DNA of 64,000 nt from CAZWCX01 sp964632945 (GTDB taxonomy: Bacteria; Planctomycetota; MHYJ01; WSZJ01; CAZWCX01). Position numbers and translations under genes: made by a program. Position 1 is the stretch's first letter. Each line of letters begins with the position of its first letter. This document shows positions 1 through 7,820 of the stretch, one piece after another. Location of the stretch: positions 3,732-67,731 of the forward strand of contig CAZWCX010000026.1 in the NCBI GenBank assembly GCA_964632945.1. Reading direction: 5' to 3'. The notes under the pieces are model-generated. The model had not been told where the DNA came from. It did not search any database and saw nothing but the letters and a program-made list of their open reading frames with translations.

Positions 1-2
1 TC

Positions 3-995
3 GATGCGCTCTCGGAGCTTCCGGAGGCCTGGGACACGGCTCTCGCCACCTTCCGGGCCCTCGCGCGCCCGTCGAAGACGCTGCTCGGAGGACGCGAAGT
101 CCCGGACGCGAACGAAGAGTACCTCCTCTACCAGACCCTCGTCGGCGCCTGGCCGCCCGAACATTTGTCGGACGCCGTCCCCGGCGAGGAATTCACACGC
201 CGCATCCGCGACTACATGCTGAAAGCTCTGCGCGAAGCCAAAGTCCACACCAGTTGGATTCAGCCGGATGCCGCCTACGATCAGGCCGTGTCCGCCTTCG
301 TCGAAGCGACGCTCGCGCCCCGGGAAGACAACCGCTTGCGCCAGGAACTCGCCCGGTTCACGGGCCCGATCGCGCGCGCAGGATTCTTCACCTCCCTCTC
401 CCAGGCGATCCTGAAGATCGCGGCCCCGGGAATCCCCGATCTGTACCAGGGGACCGAGACCTGGGACTTCAGCCTCGTCGATCCGGACAATCGCCGCCCC
501 GTGGACTTCGCACGTCGACGCGGGATGCTGGCCGAATTGGATCGCCGCTCGACCGCCGATCTCCCCGCCCTCCTGTCCGAGTTGCGGAACTCCCTCCCCG
601 ACGGTCGGATCAAGCTCTGGGTCGTCAGCCGGGCCCTGCGTCACCGGGCCGCCCACCCGGACCTTTTTTCGCGCGGCGCCTACCTGCCGCTGTCCGCCCG
701 GGGCGAACGCGCCGCCCAGGTCGTCGCCTTCTCCCGGAAAAACGAGTCCGGGGTCGCGATCGCCGTCGCGGCACGCTTCTTCCTCAGGCCGGGAATCGCA
801 GACTGCGATCCGGTGGGGGCCCTGTGGAAGGACACCGTACTCGTCTCCGCTCCGTCCCTGCCGTCCGGGCCGTATCGGGATATCCTCAGCGGCACCGTAG
901 TTTCGCCACGGATGGATCACGGAACCCCGGGATTCCCCCTCGACCAGGTCTTCGCGCACCTTCCCGTCGCCCTGCTGGAGCGGATCGAGCCATGA
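3..995 (+). CDS. treY: Maltooligosyltrehalose synthase, C-terminal part (5' end outside window)
   Basis: Last 330 residues of maltooligosyltrehalose synthase, which turns the reducing-end alpha-1,4 bond of a maltodextrin into a trehalosyl alpha,alpha-1,1 bond in the cytoplasm. The frame is open from base 3. It contains NEEYLLYQTLVGAWP near its start and YQGTETWDFSLVDPDNRRP in the middle, both characteristic of the TreY branch of GH13. The catalytic barrel residues lie upstream of the window. Its TGA overlaps the malQ ATG (ATGA), so the two are translationally coupled in an operon that also holds treZ. The family is usually 700-1000 residues, so about the last third is present. Function is secure from the motifs and from treZ nearby. 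Confidence 0.93.
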   Translation, partial: DALSELPEAWDTALATFRALARPSKTLLGGREVPDANEEYLLYQTLVGAWPPEHLSDAVPGEEFTRRIRDYMLKALREAKVHTSWIQPDAAYDQAVSAFVEATLAPREDNRLRQELARFTGPIARAGFFTSLSQAILKIAAPGIPDLYQGTETWDFSLVDPDNRRPVDFARRRGMLAELDRRSTADLPALLSELRNSLPDGRIKLWVVSRALRHRAAHPDLFSRGAYLPLSARGERAAQVVAFSRKNESGVAIAVAARFFLRPGIADCDPVGALWKDTVLVSAPSLPSGPYRDILSGTVVSPRMDHGTPGFPLDQVFAHLPVALLERIEP

Positions 996-2545
996 CGAAA
1001 CCGACCCTGGAAACCCGCTCCAGCGGCATCCTCCACCACCCCACCTCGCTCCCGGGACCCCACGGGATCGGGGACATCGGGCGACCGGCCGAGCAATTCG
1101 TCCGTTTCCTCGCGGACGCCGGCCAGGCCTGGTGGCAGATGCTGCCCGTCGGCCCTCCGGGCGGCGGCGGCGTCTCCCCCTACTACGCAACCTCCGCTTT
1201 CGCCGGCAATCCGCTCCTCGTCGGACTCGACGGATTGTTCGAGGATGGACTTCTCTCGCAAAACGACCTCGCCCCCGACCGGTCCTTTCCTCCCGACCAG
1301 ATCCGGTTCGGCGAGGTCACCGCCTTCAAAACCCCGCGATTCCGGCGCGCCTTCGCCGCCTTTGCCGCGGATCGCAACCCCGACCTCCAGGAGGAATTCT
1401 ACGGCTTCCGCTCCTCCTGCTCCGGGTGGCTCCCCGATTTCGCACTCTTCTGCGCCCTCAAGGACGCCCACGGCGGCCGCGCCTGGTCCGGTTGGCCCGA
1501 GGACCTTCGCTCCCGGAAGCCCTCCGCCCTCGCCGGCGCGCGTGCCCGCCTCGAGACGGAAGTCCACTTCCACGAATTCATCCAATTCGCCTTCCATCGA
1601 CAGTGGACCCGACTCCGCACCCTGGCCCATTCTCTCGATATCGGCTTGATCGGCGATGCTCCCATCTTCGTCGCCCACGACAGCGCCGACGTGTGGGCGA
1701 ATCCGGACTTGTTCTGCCTCGATAAGCAGGGACGGCCCACCGTGCAGGCCGGCGTTCCGCCGGACTACTTCGCCAAGACGGGCCAGCTCTGGGGTAATCC
1801 GCTCTACCGTTGGGAGCGGATGCGCGAGCGCGGGTACGACTGGTGGCTTGCGCGCCTGTCCGCGATCCTGCAGCGGTTCGATGCCGTCCGGCTCGACCAC
1901 TTCATCGGCTTCCACCGGTGCTGGGAGATCCCGGCGGACGCCGAAACCGCGGAACACGGCCGATGGGTCTACGTGCCCGGCCGGGACTTTTTCGAGACCG
2001 TGCAGCGCTCCCTCGGCCGCATTCCCCTGATCGCGGAGGACCTCGGAATCGTCGTGCCGGAGGTGAAGGAGCTGCGCGATCGGTTCCACTTCCCCGGCAT
2101 GCGTGTGCTGCAATTCGCCTTCGGCACGGACCTCGAAGCCGACAACTATCGGCCGCACAGCTACCCGCGACGCTGCGTCGTCTACACCGGCACGCACGAC
2201 AACGACACCACGACGGGCTGGTGGAACGACCGCGGATCGGAGGCGAGCACGCGAACGCCGGAACAGATCGAGCGGGAGCGAGAGGTCGTTCGCCTGTACA
2301 CGGGGACCGACGGGAAGCGGATCGCCTGGGACATGATCCGCGTGGCCATGGTGTCGGTCGCCGACCTGGCCGTCTTTCCGATCCAGGACTTGCTCGGCTT
2401 GGGTTCCGAGGCCCGGATGAACAAGCCGGGGACGCAGGAGGGGAACTGGGGCTGGCGGCAATCCCCCGACTCGCTTACCCCGGAATCGGGACAAGCGCTG
2501 CGTGCCATGACCAAGGTGACCGGAAGACTGCCGCCGCGATCCTGA
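992..2545 (+). CDS. malQ: 4-alpha-glucanotransferase (amylomaltase)
   Basis: 517-residue GH77 amylomaltase that transfers maltodextrin segments between chains and so reshapes substrates for TreY/TreZ. Family features: N-terminal RSSGILHHPTSLPGPHGIGD, SPYYATSAFAGNP, nucleophile D302 in AVRLDHFIGF, acid/base E349 in AEDLGIV and third carboxylate D403 in THDNDTTTGWW. Length matches bacterial MalQ. The frame is open further upstream, but the ATG at 992 overlaps the treY stop and gives the exact MalQ N-terminus, so I take that start. A 122-bp gap without genes separates it from treZ. Confidence 0.95.
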   Translation: MTKPTLETRSSGILHHPTSLPGPHGIGDIGRPAEQFVRFLADAGQAWWQMLPVGPPGGGGVSPYYATSAFAGNPLLVGLDGLFEDGLLSQNDLAPDRSFPPDQIRFGEVTAFKTPRFRRAFAAFAADRNPDLQEEFYGFRSSCSGWLPDFALFCALKDAHGGRAWSGWPEDLRSRKPSALAGARARLETEVHFHEFIQFAFHRQWTRLRTLAHSLDIGLIGDAPIFVAHDSADVWANPDLFCLDKQGRPTVQAGVPPDYFAKTGQLWGNPLYRWERMRERGYDWWLARLSAILQRFDAVRLDHFIGFHRCWEIPADAETAEHGRWVYVPGRDFFETVQRSLGRIPLIAEDLGIVVPEVKELRDRFHFPGMRVLQFAFGTDLEADNYRPHSYPRRCVVYTGTHDNDTTTGWWNDRGSEASTRTPEQIEREREVVRLYTGTDGKRIAWDMIRVAMVSVADLAVFPIQDLLGLGSEARMNKPGTQEGNWGWRQSPDSLTPESGQALRAMTKVTGRLPPRS

Positions 2546-2667
2546 CGGATTCCGGTCGCCCAATCCGCAACCGCCTGCGTCCCGCGTGGCGGGAATCCCG
2601 GGCCCGAGGCGGGACCGACCGCGCCGCCGGCGGACCGGCGACATCGACAAAGGGGAAGCACGCGATC

Positions 2668-4536
2668 ATGATCGACCCCGCACCGTCACGGCCGCTCACG
2701 CTCGGCGCCCGCCCCTGCGGCGACGGCCGATGGACCTTCCGGGTCTGGGCCCCCAAGGCGGCCGATCTGGAACTCCACCTCGTCGCACCGGCGGAGCGTC
2801 GCATCGCCATGACGCGAGACCCGCTCGGGTATCACGCCTGCACGATCGAAGGCCTCGCCGCCGGCGCTCGCTACTTCTACACGATCGATGGGAAAGACGA
2901 TCGCCCCGATCCGGCCTCCCGCAGGCAGCCGGAGGGAGTGCACGGACCATCGGAAGTCGTGGACCCCGACTTCGCCTGGCGGGACGCGGGCTGGCGCGGC
3001 ATCCCGCTCGAGGACGCCGTCTTCTACGAGATCCATGTCGGCACCTTCACGCCGGAGGGGACGTTCGACGCGGCCATCCCCCACCTGGACGGGCTGCGGG
3101 ACTTGGGCGTCACCGCCGTGGAAATCATGCCCGTGGCCCAGTTTCCGGGCAGCCGGAACTGGGGATATGACGGCGTCTACCCCTTCGCGGTCCAGGACAG
3201 CTACGGCGGCCCGGCGGGCCTCCGTCGCCTCGTGCAGGCCTGCCACGAGCGTGGACTCGCGGCCGTGCTCGACGTCGTGTACAACCACCTCGGCCCCGAG
3301 GGGAATTATCTGTGGGCCTATGCCCCGTACTTCACCGACCGCTACAAGACCCCGTGGGGATGGGCGGTGAACTTCGACGGCCCCGACTGCGACGAAGTGC
3401 GACGATACTTCCTCGAGAATGCCCTCTCCTGGGTGCGCGAGTTCCACTTCGACGGCCTGCGGCTCGATGCCATTCATGCGATCGTGGACGCGTCGGCGCG
3501 CACCTTCCTCGCCGAGCTTGGCGCGGAGGTCCGCGCGGAGGCGCGCCGGCTGGGGCGTCGCGTTCACGTGATCGCCGAGAGCGACCTCAACGACGCGCGC
3601 GTAGTGACGCCCGAGGACCAGGGCGGGTGGGGCCTCGACGCGATGTGGAGCGACGACTTGCACCACTCGCTGCATGTACTCTTGACCGGTGAGCGGAACG
3701 GATACTACGAGGACTTCGACGGACCCGAGGACCTGATCCGCGCCTATCGGGACGGCTTTGTCTATCGGGGGCAGCGTTCCCGATTTCGCAGGCGGCGCCA
3801 CGGGAATTCGGCCGCGCATCTGCCCTCGCACTGCTTCGTCGTCTGCGCGACCAACCATGACCAGATCGGAAACCGGAGACTCGGAGACCGGCTGGCGCCG
3901 CGCATCGGCCCCGATCGCCTCCGGCTCGCCGCCGGCGCCATGATCCTCTCCCCCTTCCTGCCCCTGCTGTTCATGGGCGAGGAGTACGGCGAGACGGCGC
4001 CGTTCCCGTATTTCGTCAGCCACGGCGACGCGGCGTTGATCGAGGCGGTGCGTGCCGGGCGCAAGGCGGAGTTCCCTTCCATCGGAGCCGACGGCGAGCC
4101 GCCGGATCCCGCGTCGGAACGGACCTTCACCTCGGCGCGACTCGACCGGACTCTCTTGCGGCAAGAACCCCACCAGCGCATGCTCGAATACCACCGGCAC
4201 CTGCTTCGACTTCGCCGCACCCTACCGGCGCTGACCCGCGCCGACCGGACCGACCTGACGGGCGGTGCGGCGGACGGCCATCGCACGATCTGGATTCGGC
4301 GCGAAGGGGACGGCGACGAGATCTTTCTGATCATGCACTTCGATGACCGGTCGGTCGAGGTGCAGGTCCCACTTCCTTCCGGGACATGGCGCACCGCGCT
4401 CGACAGCGCGGACGCCTCCTGGGGGGGGCCGGGGGGGACCGTTCCTCCCACCCTCCGATCGAACGGCGGGGTTTCCCTTTCCTTTGCCGGACCTGCCGTG
4501 GCCTTGCTGGTACGGATTCCGGACCCCCGGGGCTGA
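2668..4536 (+). CDS. treZ: Malto-oligosyltrehalose trehalohydrolase
   Basis: 622-residue GH13 enzyme that releases free trehalose from maltooligosyltrehalose, the second step of the TreY-TreZ pathway. An N-terminal beta-sandwich (residues about 10-100, FRVWAPKAADLELHL) is followed by the barrel with DVVYNHLGPEGNYL, nucleophile D267 in DGLRLDAIHAI, acid/base E304 in VIAESDLND and stabiliser D398 in TNHDQIGN. The ATG at 2668 is preceded by AGGGGAAG and begins just before the sandwich domain; the frame is open upstream but lacks family sequence there. Its TGA overlaps the ATG of the next gene (TGATG). Confidence 0.95.
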   Translation: MIDPAPSRPLTLGARPCGDGRWTFRVWAPKAADLELHLVAPAERRIAMTRDPLGYHACTIEGLAAGARYFYTIDGKDDRPDPASRRQPEGVHGPSEVVDPDFAWRDAGWRGIPLEDAVFYEIHVGTFTPEGTFDAAIPHLDGLRDLGVTAVEIMPVAQFPGSRNWGYDGVYPFAVQDSYGGPAGLRRLVQACHERGLAAVLDVVYNHLGPEGNYLWAYAPYFTDRYKTPWGWAVNFDGPDCDEVRRYFLENALSWVREFHFDGLRLDAIHAIVDASARTFLAELGAEVRAEARRLGRRVHVIAESDLNDARVVTPEDQGGWGLDAMWSDDLHHSLHVLLTGERNGYYEDFDGPEDLIRAYRDGFVYRGQRSRFRRRRHGNSAAHLPSHCFVVCATNHDQIGNRRLGDRLAPRIGPDRLRLAAGAMILSPFLPLLFMGEEYGETAPFPYFVSHGDAALIEAVRAGRKAEFPSIGADGEPPDPASERTFTSARLDRTLLRQEPHQRMLEYHRHLLRLRRTLPALTRADRTDLTGGAADGHRTIWIRREGDGDEIFLIMHFDDRSVEVQVPLPSGTWRTALDSADASWGGPGGTVPPTLRSNGGVSLSFAGPAVALLVRIPDPRG

Positions 4537-4859
4537 TGGAAGGACCTGCCGTGGCGGCATCCCGAAACCCGCCCACCGGGCGCGCGCGCGCGCTCCGGAG
4601 AAAACAGGCCTGGGTGCTCTATATCCTCCGGTGCGCCGATGGTTCGCTCTACACCGGGATCACCAACGCACTGGAGCATCGACTCGAGCGCCATCGCGCG
4701 GGTACCGGGAGCAAATACACGCGCAGCCGGCTTCCGGTCGCGCTGATCTGGACCCGCTCCTGCCGCACAGGCCGAGAGGCGAGATCGCTGGAATATGCGG
4801 TGAAGTCGCTGCCGAGATCGGACAAGCTGCGATTGGTGGAAGGGCGGCTCGAATTGTGA
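4536..4859 (+). CDS. GIY-YIG domain protein (YhbQ/URI type)
   Basis: 107-residue protein made almost entirely of a GIY-YIG endonuclease-like domain: VLYILRCADGSLYTGIT gives the two motif strands (YI...YTG), followed by R69-type HRAGTGSKYTRSR and a conserved glutamate in EARSLEYAVKSL. Stand-alone proteins of this family resemble E. coli YhbQ; their cellular role is poorly defined. The start overlaps the treZ stop (TGATG), so it is co-translated with the trehalose operon, although nothing links it functionally. The first 25 residues are basic and poorly conserved, so an internal start is possible. Confidence 0.82.
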   Translation: MEGPAVAASRNPPTGRARALRRKQAWVLYILRCADGSLYTGITNALEHRLERHRAGTGSKYTRSRLPVALIWTRSCRTGREARSLEYAVKSLPRSDKLRLVEGRLEL

Positions 4860-4932
4860 GCGGGCGCCGGCGACGGCCGTGCCGCGCAGATCAGGATTCC
4901 CGGAGCACCCGGGATTCCGACGGGAGGAAACG

Positions 4933-5925
4933 ATGAGCGGAGTGGGCGCCATCCTGGTCACGGGGGCGACCGGACTCGTGGGTCATGCGCTGGTTCGGCG
5001 ACTGGCCCGGCGGGGAGATCGCGTGCGTGCGCTGGTCCGCGACCCCGAACGAGCCCGGACGATCCTCCCCGCGGAGGTCGAACTCGTCCGGGGGGACGTG
5101 ACCGATCCCCCCTCGCTGGTTCCCGCGGCATCCGGCGCGTCTCTCGTGTTCCACTCGGCGGGGCTGCCGGAACAATGGCAGCGTGACGAGCAGATGTTCG
5201 ACCGCGTGAATCGCCAGGGTACGAGAAACGTCCTGGAAGCCGCGCTGGCGGCGGGGGTGCGCCGGGTGGTCTACACGTCGACGATGGACGTGTTCGCCGC
5301 GGACCCCGGCGGGCCGATGGACGAGACCCGAATCGACCCGGTTCCCAAGCACAGCGCGTACGAACACTCGAAGCAGCGGGCGGAGGCGGAAGCGGAGGCG
5401 GTGCGGGCGCGCGGCCTCGAGGTCGTCTATGTCAACCCAAGCGCCGTCTACGGACCGGCCCCGGTCCATGTCACGCTCAACACGCTTTTCCTGAAACTGA
5501 TGCGTCGGCAAGCGCCGATGCTCACGCCGGGCGGGATGTCGATCGCGTATGTCGACGGGGTTGCCGACGCGCACGTGGCGGCCGCCGAGCGGGGAAGATC
5601 CGGCGAGCGCTACCTGGTGGCCGACGCGCATGTCCTGGTGTCCGACCTCGCGCGCGAGATCTGTCGGCAGGCGGGGCTGCCCAAGGTTCCCCCCGTGGCA
5701 CCCGCGTGGCTGCTCCGGGGCGTCGCGTGGGCCGGGCAGGCCCTCGGGCGAACGTTCGGCTTCACGCCGCTGATCACGCCGGGGCAACTCGGGTTCCTCC
5801 TCTGGAACCCGCGGGTGGACGCGACCAAGGCGATCCGCGAACTGGGGTTCGCACCCACTCCGCTGGAAGAGGGCGTGCGCCGGACGATCGAGTTCCTGCG
5901 CGGGTCGGACCCTGTTCCGCGCTGA
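4933..5925 (+). CDS. NAD(P)-dependent epimerase/dehydratase (extended SDR)
   Basis: 330-residue extended short-chain dehydrogenase/reductase. N-terminal Rossmann motif TGATGLVG at residues 10-17, and catalytic Y143xxxK147 in AYEHSKQRAE preceded by STMD. The body resembles the 3-beta-hydroxysteroid dehydrogenase/dihydroflavonol reductase/HpnA-like sugar-epimerase group (RNVLEAALAAGVRRVVYTST), so the substrate could be a nucleotide sugar, a steroid-like or a hopanoid-related compound. The ATG at 4933 follows GGGAGGAAAC. It lies 73 bp after the trehalose operon and may be read through from it. It converges on the next gene. The exact reaction is not determinable. Confidence 0.85.
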   Translation: MSGVGAILVTGATGLVGHALVRRLARRGDRVRALVRDPERARTILPAEVELVRGDVTDPPSLVPAASGASLVFHSAGLPEQWQRDEQMFDRVNRQGTRNVLEAALAAGVRRVVYTSTMDVFAADPGGPMDETRIDPVPKHSAYEHSKQRAEAEAEAVRARGLEVVYVNPSAVYGPAPVHVTLNTLFLKLMRRQAPMLTPGGMSIAYVDGVADAHVAAAERGRSGERYLVADAHVLVSDLAREICRQAGLPKVPPVAPAWLLRGVAWAGQALGRTFGFTPLITPGQLGFLLWNPRVDATKAIRELGFAPTPLEEGVRRTIEFLRGSDPVPR

Positions 5926-5937
5926 CGATCGCGCGGA

Positions 5938-6723
5938 TCAGCGCGCCGGGCGGGAGGTCTTGGCGGAGCCGGCCGCGGCGCGGACCGTCTCCCCGGCATC
6001 GGTCGCGGCAGCGTACTCGAGCGCGACGCGAACCGACGGGTGGTCCGCAGCGAAGGTGACCAGCGCGCGCGCCGCGGCCGCGCGTACGCGCTCGTCCCGG
6101 TCGCGGGACAAGCGGTCCACCAGCGCCTCGATGGCCTGCTCCGCATCGCGGCCGATCGAGCCGAGGGCGAGAACGGTCTGCAACCGCACGCCCTTGCAGC
6201 GGTCTTCCGAGAGGGCAACGAGTTCCTGCACGGCAACGCGCGCCGCGGGTCCGAAAGTTCCGAGAGTCCCGGCCGCCACGCGACGCACTTCCGCGGATTC
6301 GTCGTGGAGCTTCCTGCGGATCGAGTCGAGCGCCGGGAGGGCCGAGAGTCCGTAGTCCCAGAGGGTGAGAAGCGCCGCTCGACGCACTTCCGGTTCCGGA
6401 TCCTCGAGGGAACGCTGCAATTCGGGGATGGCGACCCCGGCCGGGGTGCCCAGGAACCAGAGCGTCCGTGCGGCCTCCGCGCGGATTCGCACGTCTCCCT
6501 CACGCATCAGTTCCACGCAAAGCCGCACGGGGTCGATGGCGGAATTCGCGGCCGTAACCACCGCCGAGTCCAGGCCCACCCGATCCCGATCGAAGACCGC
6601 AAAGTCCGATTCGGCCGCGCTTCCCGGTTCCTGCGCCGGGAGCGGCGCGCACGCGACGGCGATCACCAAGGCGACCCGGCCGATCAGACCGGCCCTTCCG
6701 GACCTCTGCACCCACAGGACCAT
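5938..6723 (-). CDS. Exported HEAT-repeat protein
   Basis: 261-residue protein with an N-terminal signal peptide (basic start, hydrophobic GLIGRVALVIAVACAPL, then AQEP cleavage region). Its main part is a run of HEAT/PBS-lyase-like helical repeats of about 35 residues, with cores such as DVRIRAEAARTLWFLG, PEVRRAALLTLWDYG and AEVRRVAAGTLGTFG. Such solenoids bind proteins; no enzyme site is visible. The ATG at 6723 has GAGGGAG upstream and is the only start that gives the signal peptide. It follows another exported HEAT protein by 17 bp and a VWA protein, all leftward, so the three probably act together at the cell envelope. Confidence 0.85.
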   Translation of the reverse strand: MVLWVQRSGRAGLIGRVALVIAVACAPLPAQEPGSAAESDFAVFDRDRVGLDSAVVTAANSAIDPVRLCVELMREGDVRIRAEAARTLWFLGTPAGVAIPELQRSLEDPEPEVRRAALLTLWDYGLSALPALDSIRRKLHDESAEVRRVAAGTLGTFGPAARVAVQELVALSEDRCKGVRLQTVLALGSIGRDAEQAIEALVDRLSRDRDERVRAAAARALVTFAADHPSVRVALEYAAATDAGETVRAAAGSAKTSRPAR

Positions 6724-6740
6724 CGTCAGGACTCCCTCTG

Positions 6741-7820
6741 CTATTCCTGTCCATTCATCCCGAGAGCCGCCTTGGCTTCCGCCGCCGCCTCGCGGACCTC
6801 CGGGTCGGAGTCCTGCAAAGCGGTCTCGAGTGCCGGTTTCGCGATGGCCGCAGCCGCAGGCCCCATCACGCCCAGGACCCTCACGGCCTGCGCGCGAAGC
6901 CAGGATTCCTCGTGTTGAACCAGGGCCGCCACTTCTCGAGCTGCGGGAGCGGCCTCGGCGCACATTTCGCTCAGCGTGGACAGCACGTACGGCTTGAGGT
7001 CGTCGTCCGCCGCGGGGAGAAGCCGGCCGAGCGCAATTGCGGTTTCCGGCGACGGTCTCGCAACGGCCCAGAGCGCCTGAATCACCGAGAGGCGAACGGC
7101 GAGATCCGGATCGGCGATCGCCTTCCGAAGGAGAGGAACGGCCTCCAAGGCGATGGTTCCGAGGGATTGGATCGCGAGGGCCGCGGACATCCGGGTCAGC
7201 GGATCCGCAGCCGAGAGCCGTTCCCCGAGCGACGGGACGGCTGGGCGGGCCGCTTCCCCGACGCGTCCCAAGGCCGTCATCGCCTCCCGCGCCGCCTCGG
7301 TCTCGAACTCCTGCATCAACCGGGTCAGCTGCGGGACGGCAGGAGCGGCCGCGGGGCCGTACTCCGCGAGGGAGGCCGCGGCGGCGCTCACGACCTCGGG
7401 ATCCGGGTCGTGGAGGGCGGCAACGAGCGCGGGCACCGCATCCTCGGAGCGCAGCGCAATACCGCCGAGAGCGCGGGCGGCCGCGGCGCGCTCGACGGCC
7501 GCTTCCGCCTGCAGTGACCCGACGATCGCGGGAATGGCCCCGACGGACGCGGATCCGATGGCGCCCAGGGCGTCGAGCGCCGCCAAGCGGACTTCGATGC
7601 TGCGATCCAACAGGGCGTCCGCCAGCGCCGGCACCGACTCCGCCGCCTCGCTTCCGCGCGCGCCCAATTCCTCGGCGGCACGGCGGCGCGCGGCCACGTC
7701 CGTCGCGGCGAGATCACGCACCAGATCCGCGAGCGGGCTCTCTTCCTCGTCCGCCCGCAACGTCACGCCCACCAGGAGGCATGCCGCCGCGACCGCGCGA
7801 CACATCCACGAGTTTACCAT
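6741..7820 (-). CDS. Exported HEAT-repeat protein
   Basis: 359-residue protein with a short signal peptide (MCRAVAAACLLVGVTLRADE) followed by about nine HEAT repeats covering residues 40-355, each with the pattern D-x-EVRxAAxxALxxIG (for example IEVRLAALDALGAIG and PEVVSAAAASLAEYG). No catalytic residues. The start codon sits inside the last codons of the upstream VWA gene (overlap 7814-7820), which argues for coupled translation. It is probably a scaffold outside the cytoplasm, paralogous to the following gene. No specific partner can be read from the sequence except by operon context. Confidence 0.87.
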   Translation of the reverse strand: MVNSWMCRAVAAACLLVGVTLRADEEESPLADLVRDLAATDVAARRRAAEELGARGSEAAESVPALADALLDRSIEVRLAALDALGAIGSASVGAIPAIVGSLQAEAAVERAAAARALGGIALRSEDAVPALVAALHDPDPEVVSAAAASLAEYGPAAAPAVPQLTRLMQEFETEAAREAMTALGRVGEAARPAVPSLGERLSAADPLTRMSAALAIQSLGTIALEAVPLLRKAIADPDLAVRLSVIQALWAVARPSPETAIALGRLLPAADDDLKPYVLSTLSEMCAEAAPAAREVAALVQHEESWLRAQAVRVLGVMGPAAAAIAKPALETALQDSDPEVREAAAEAKAALGMNGQE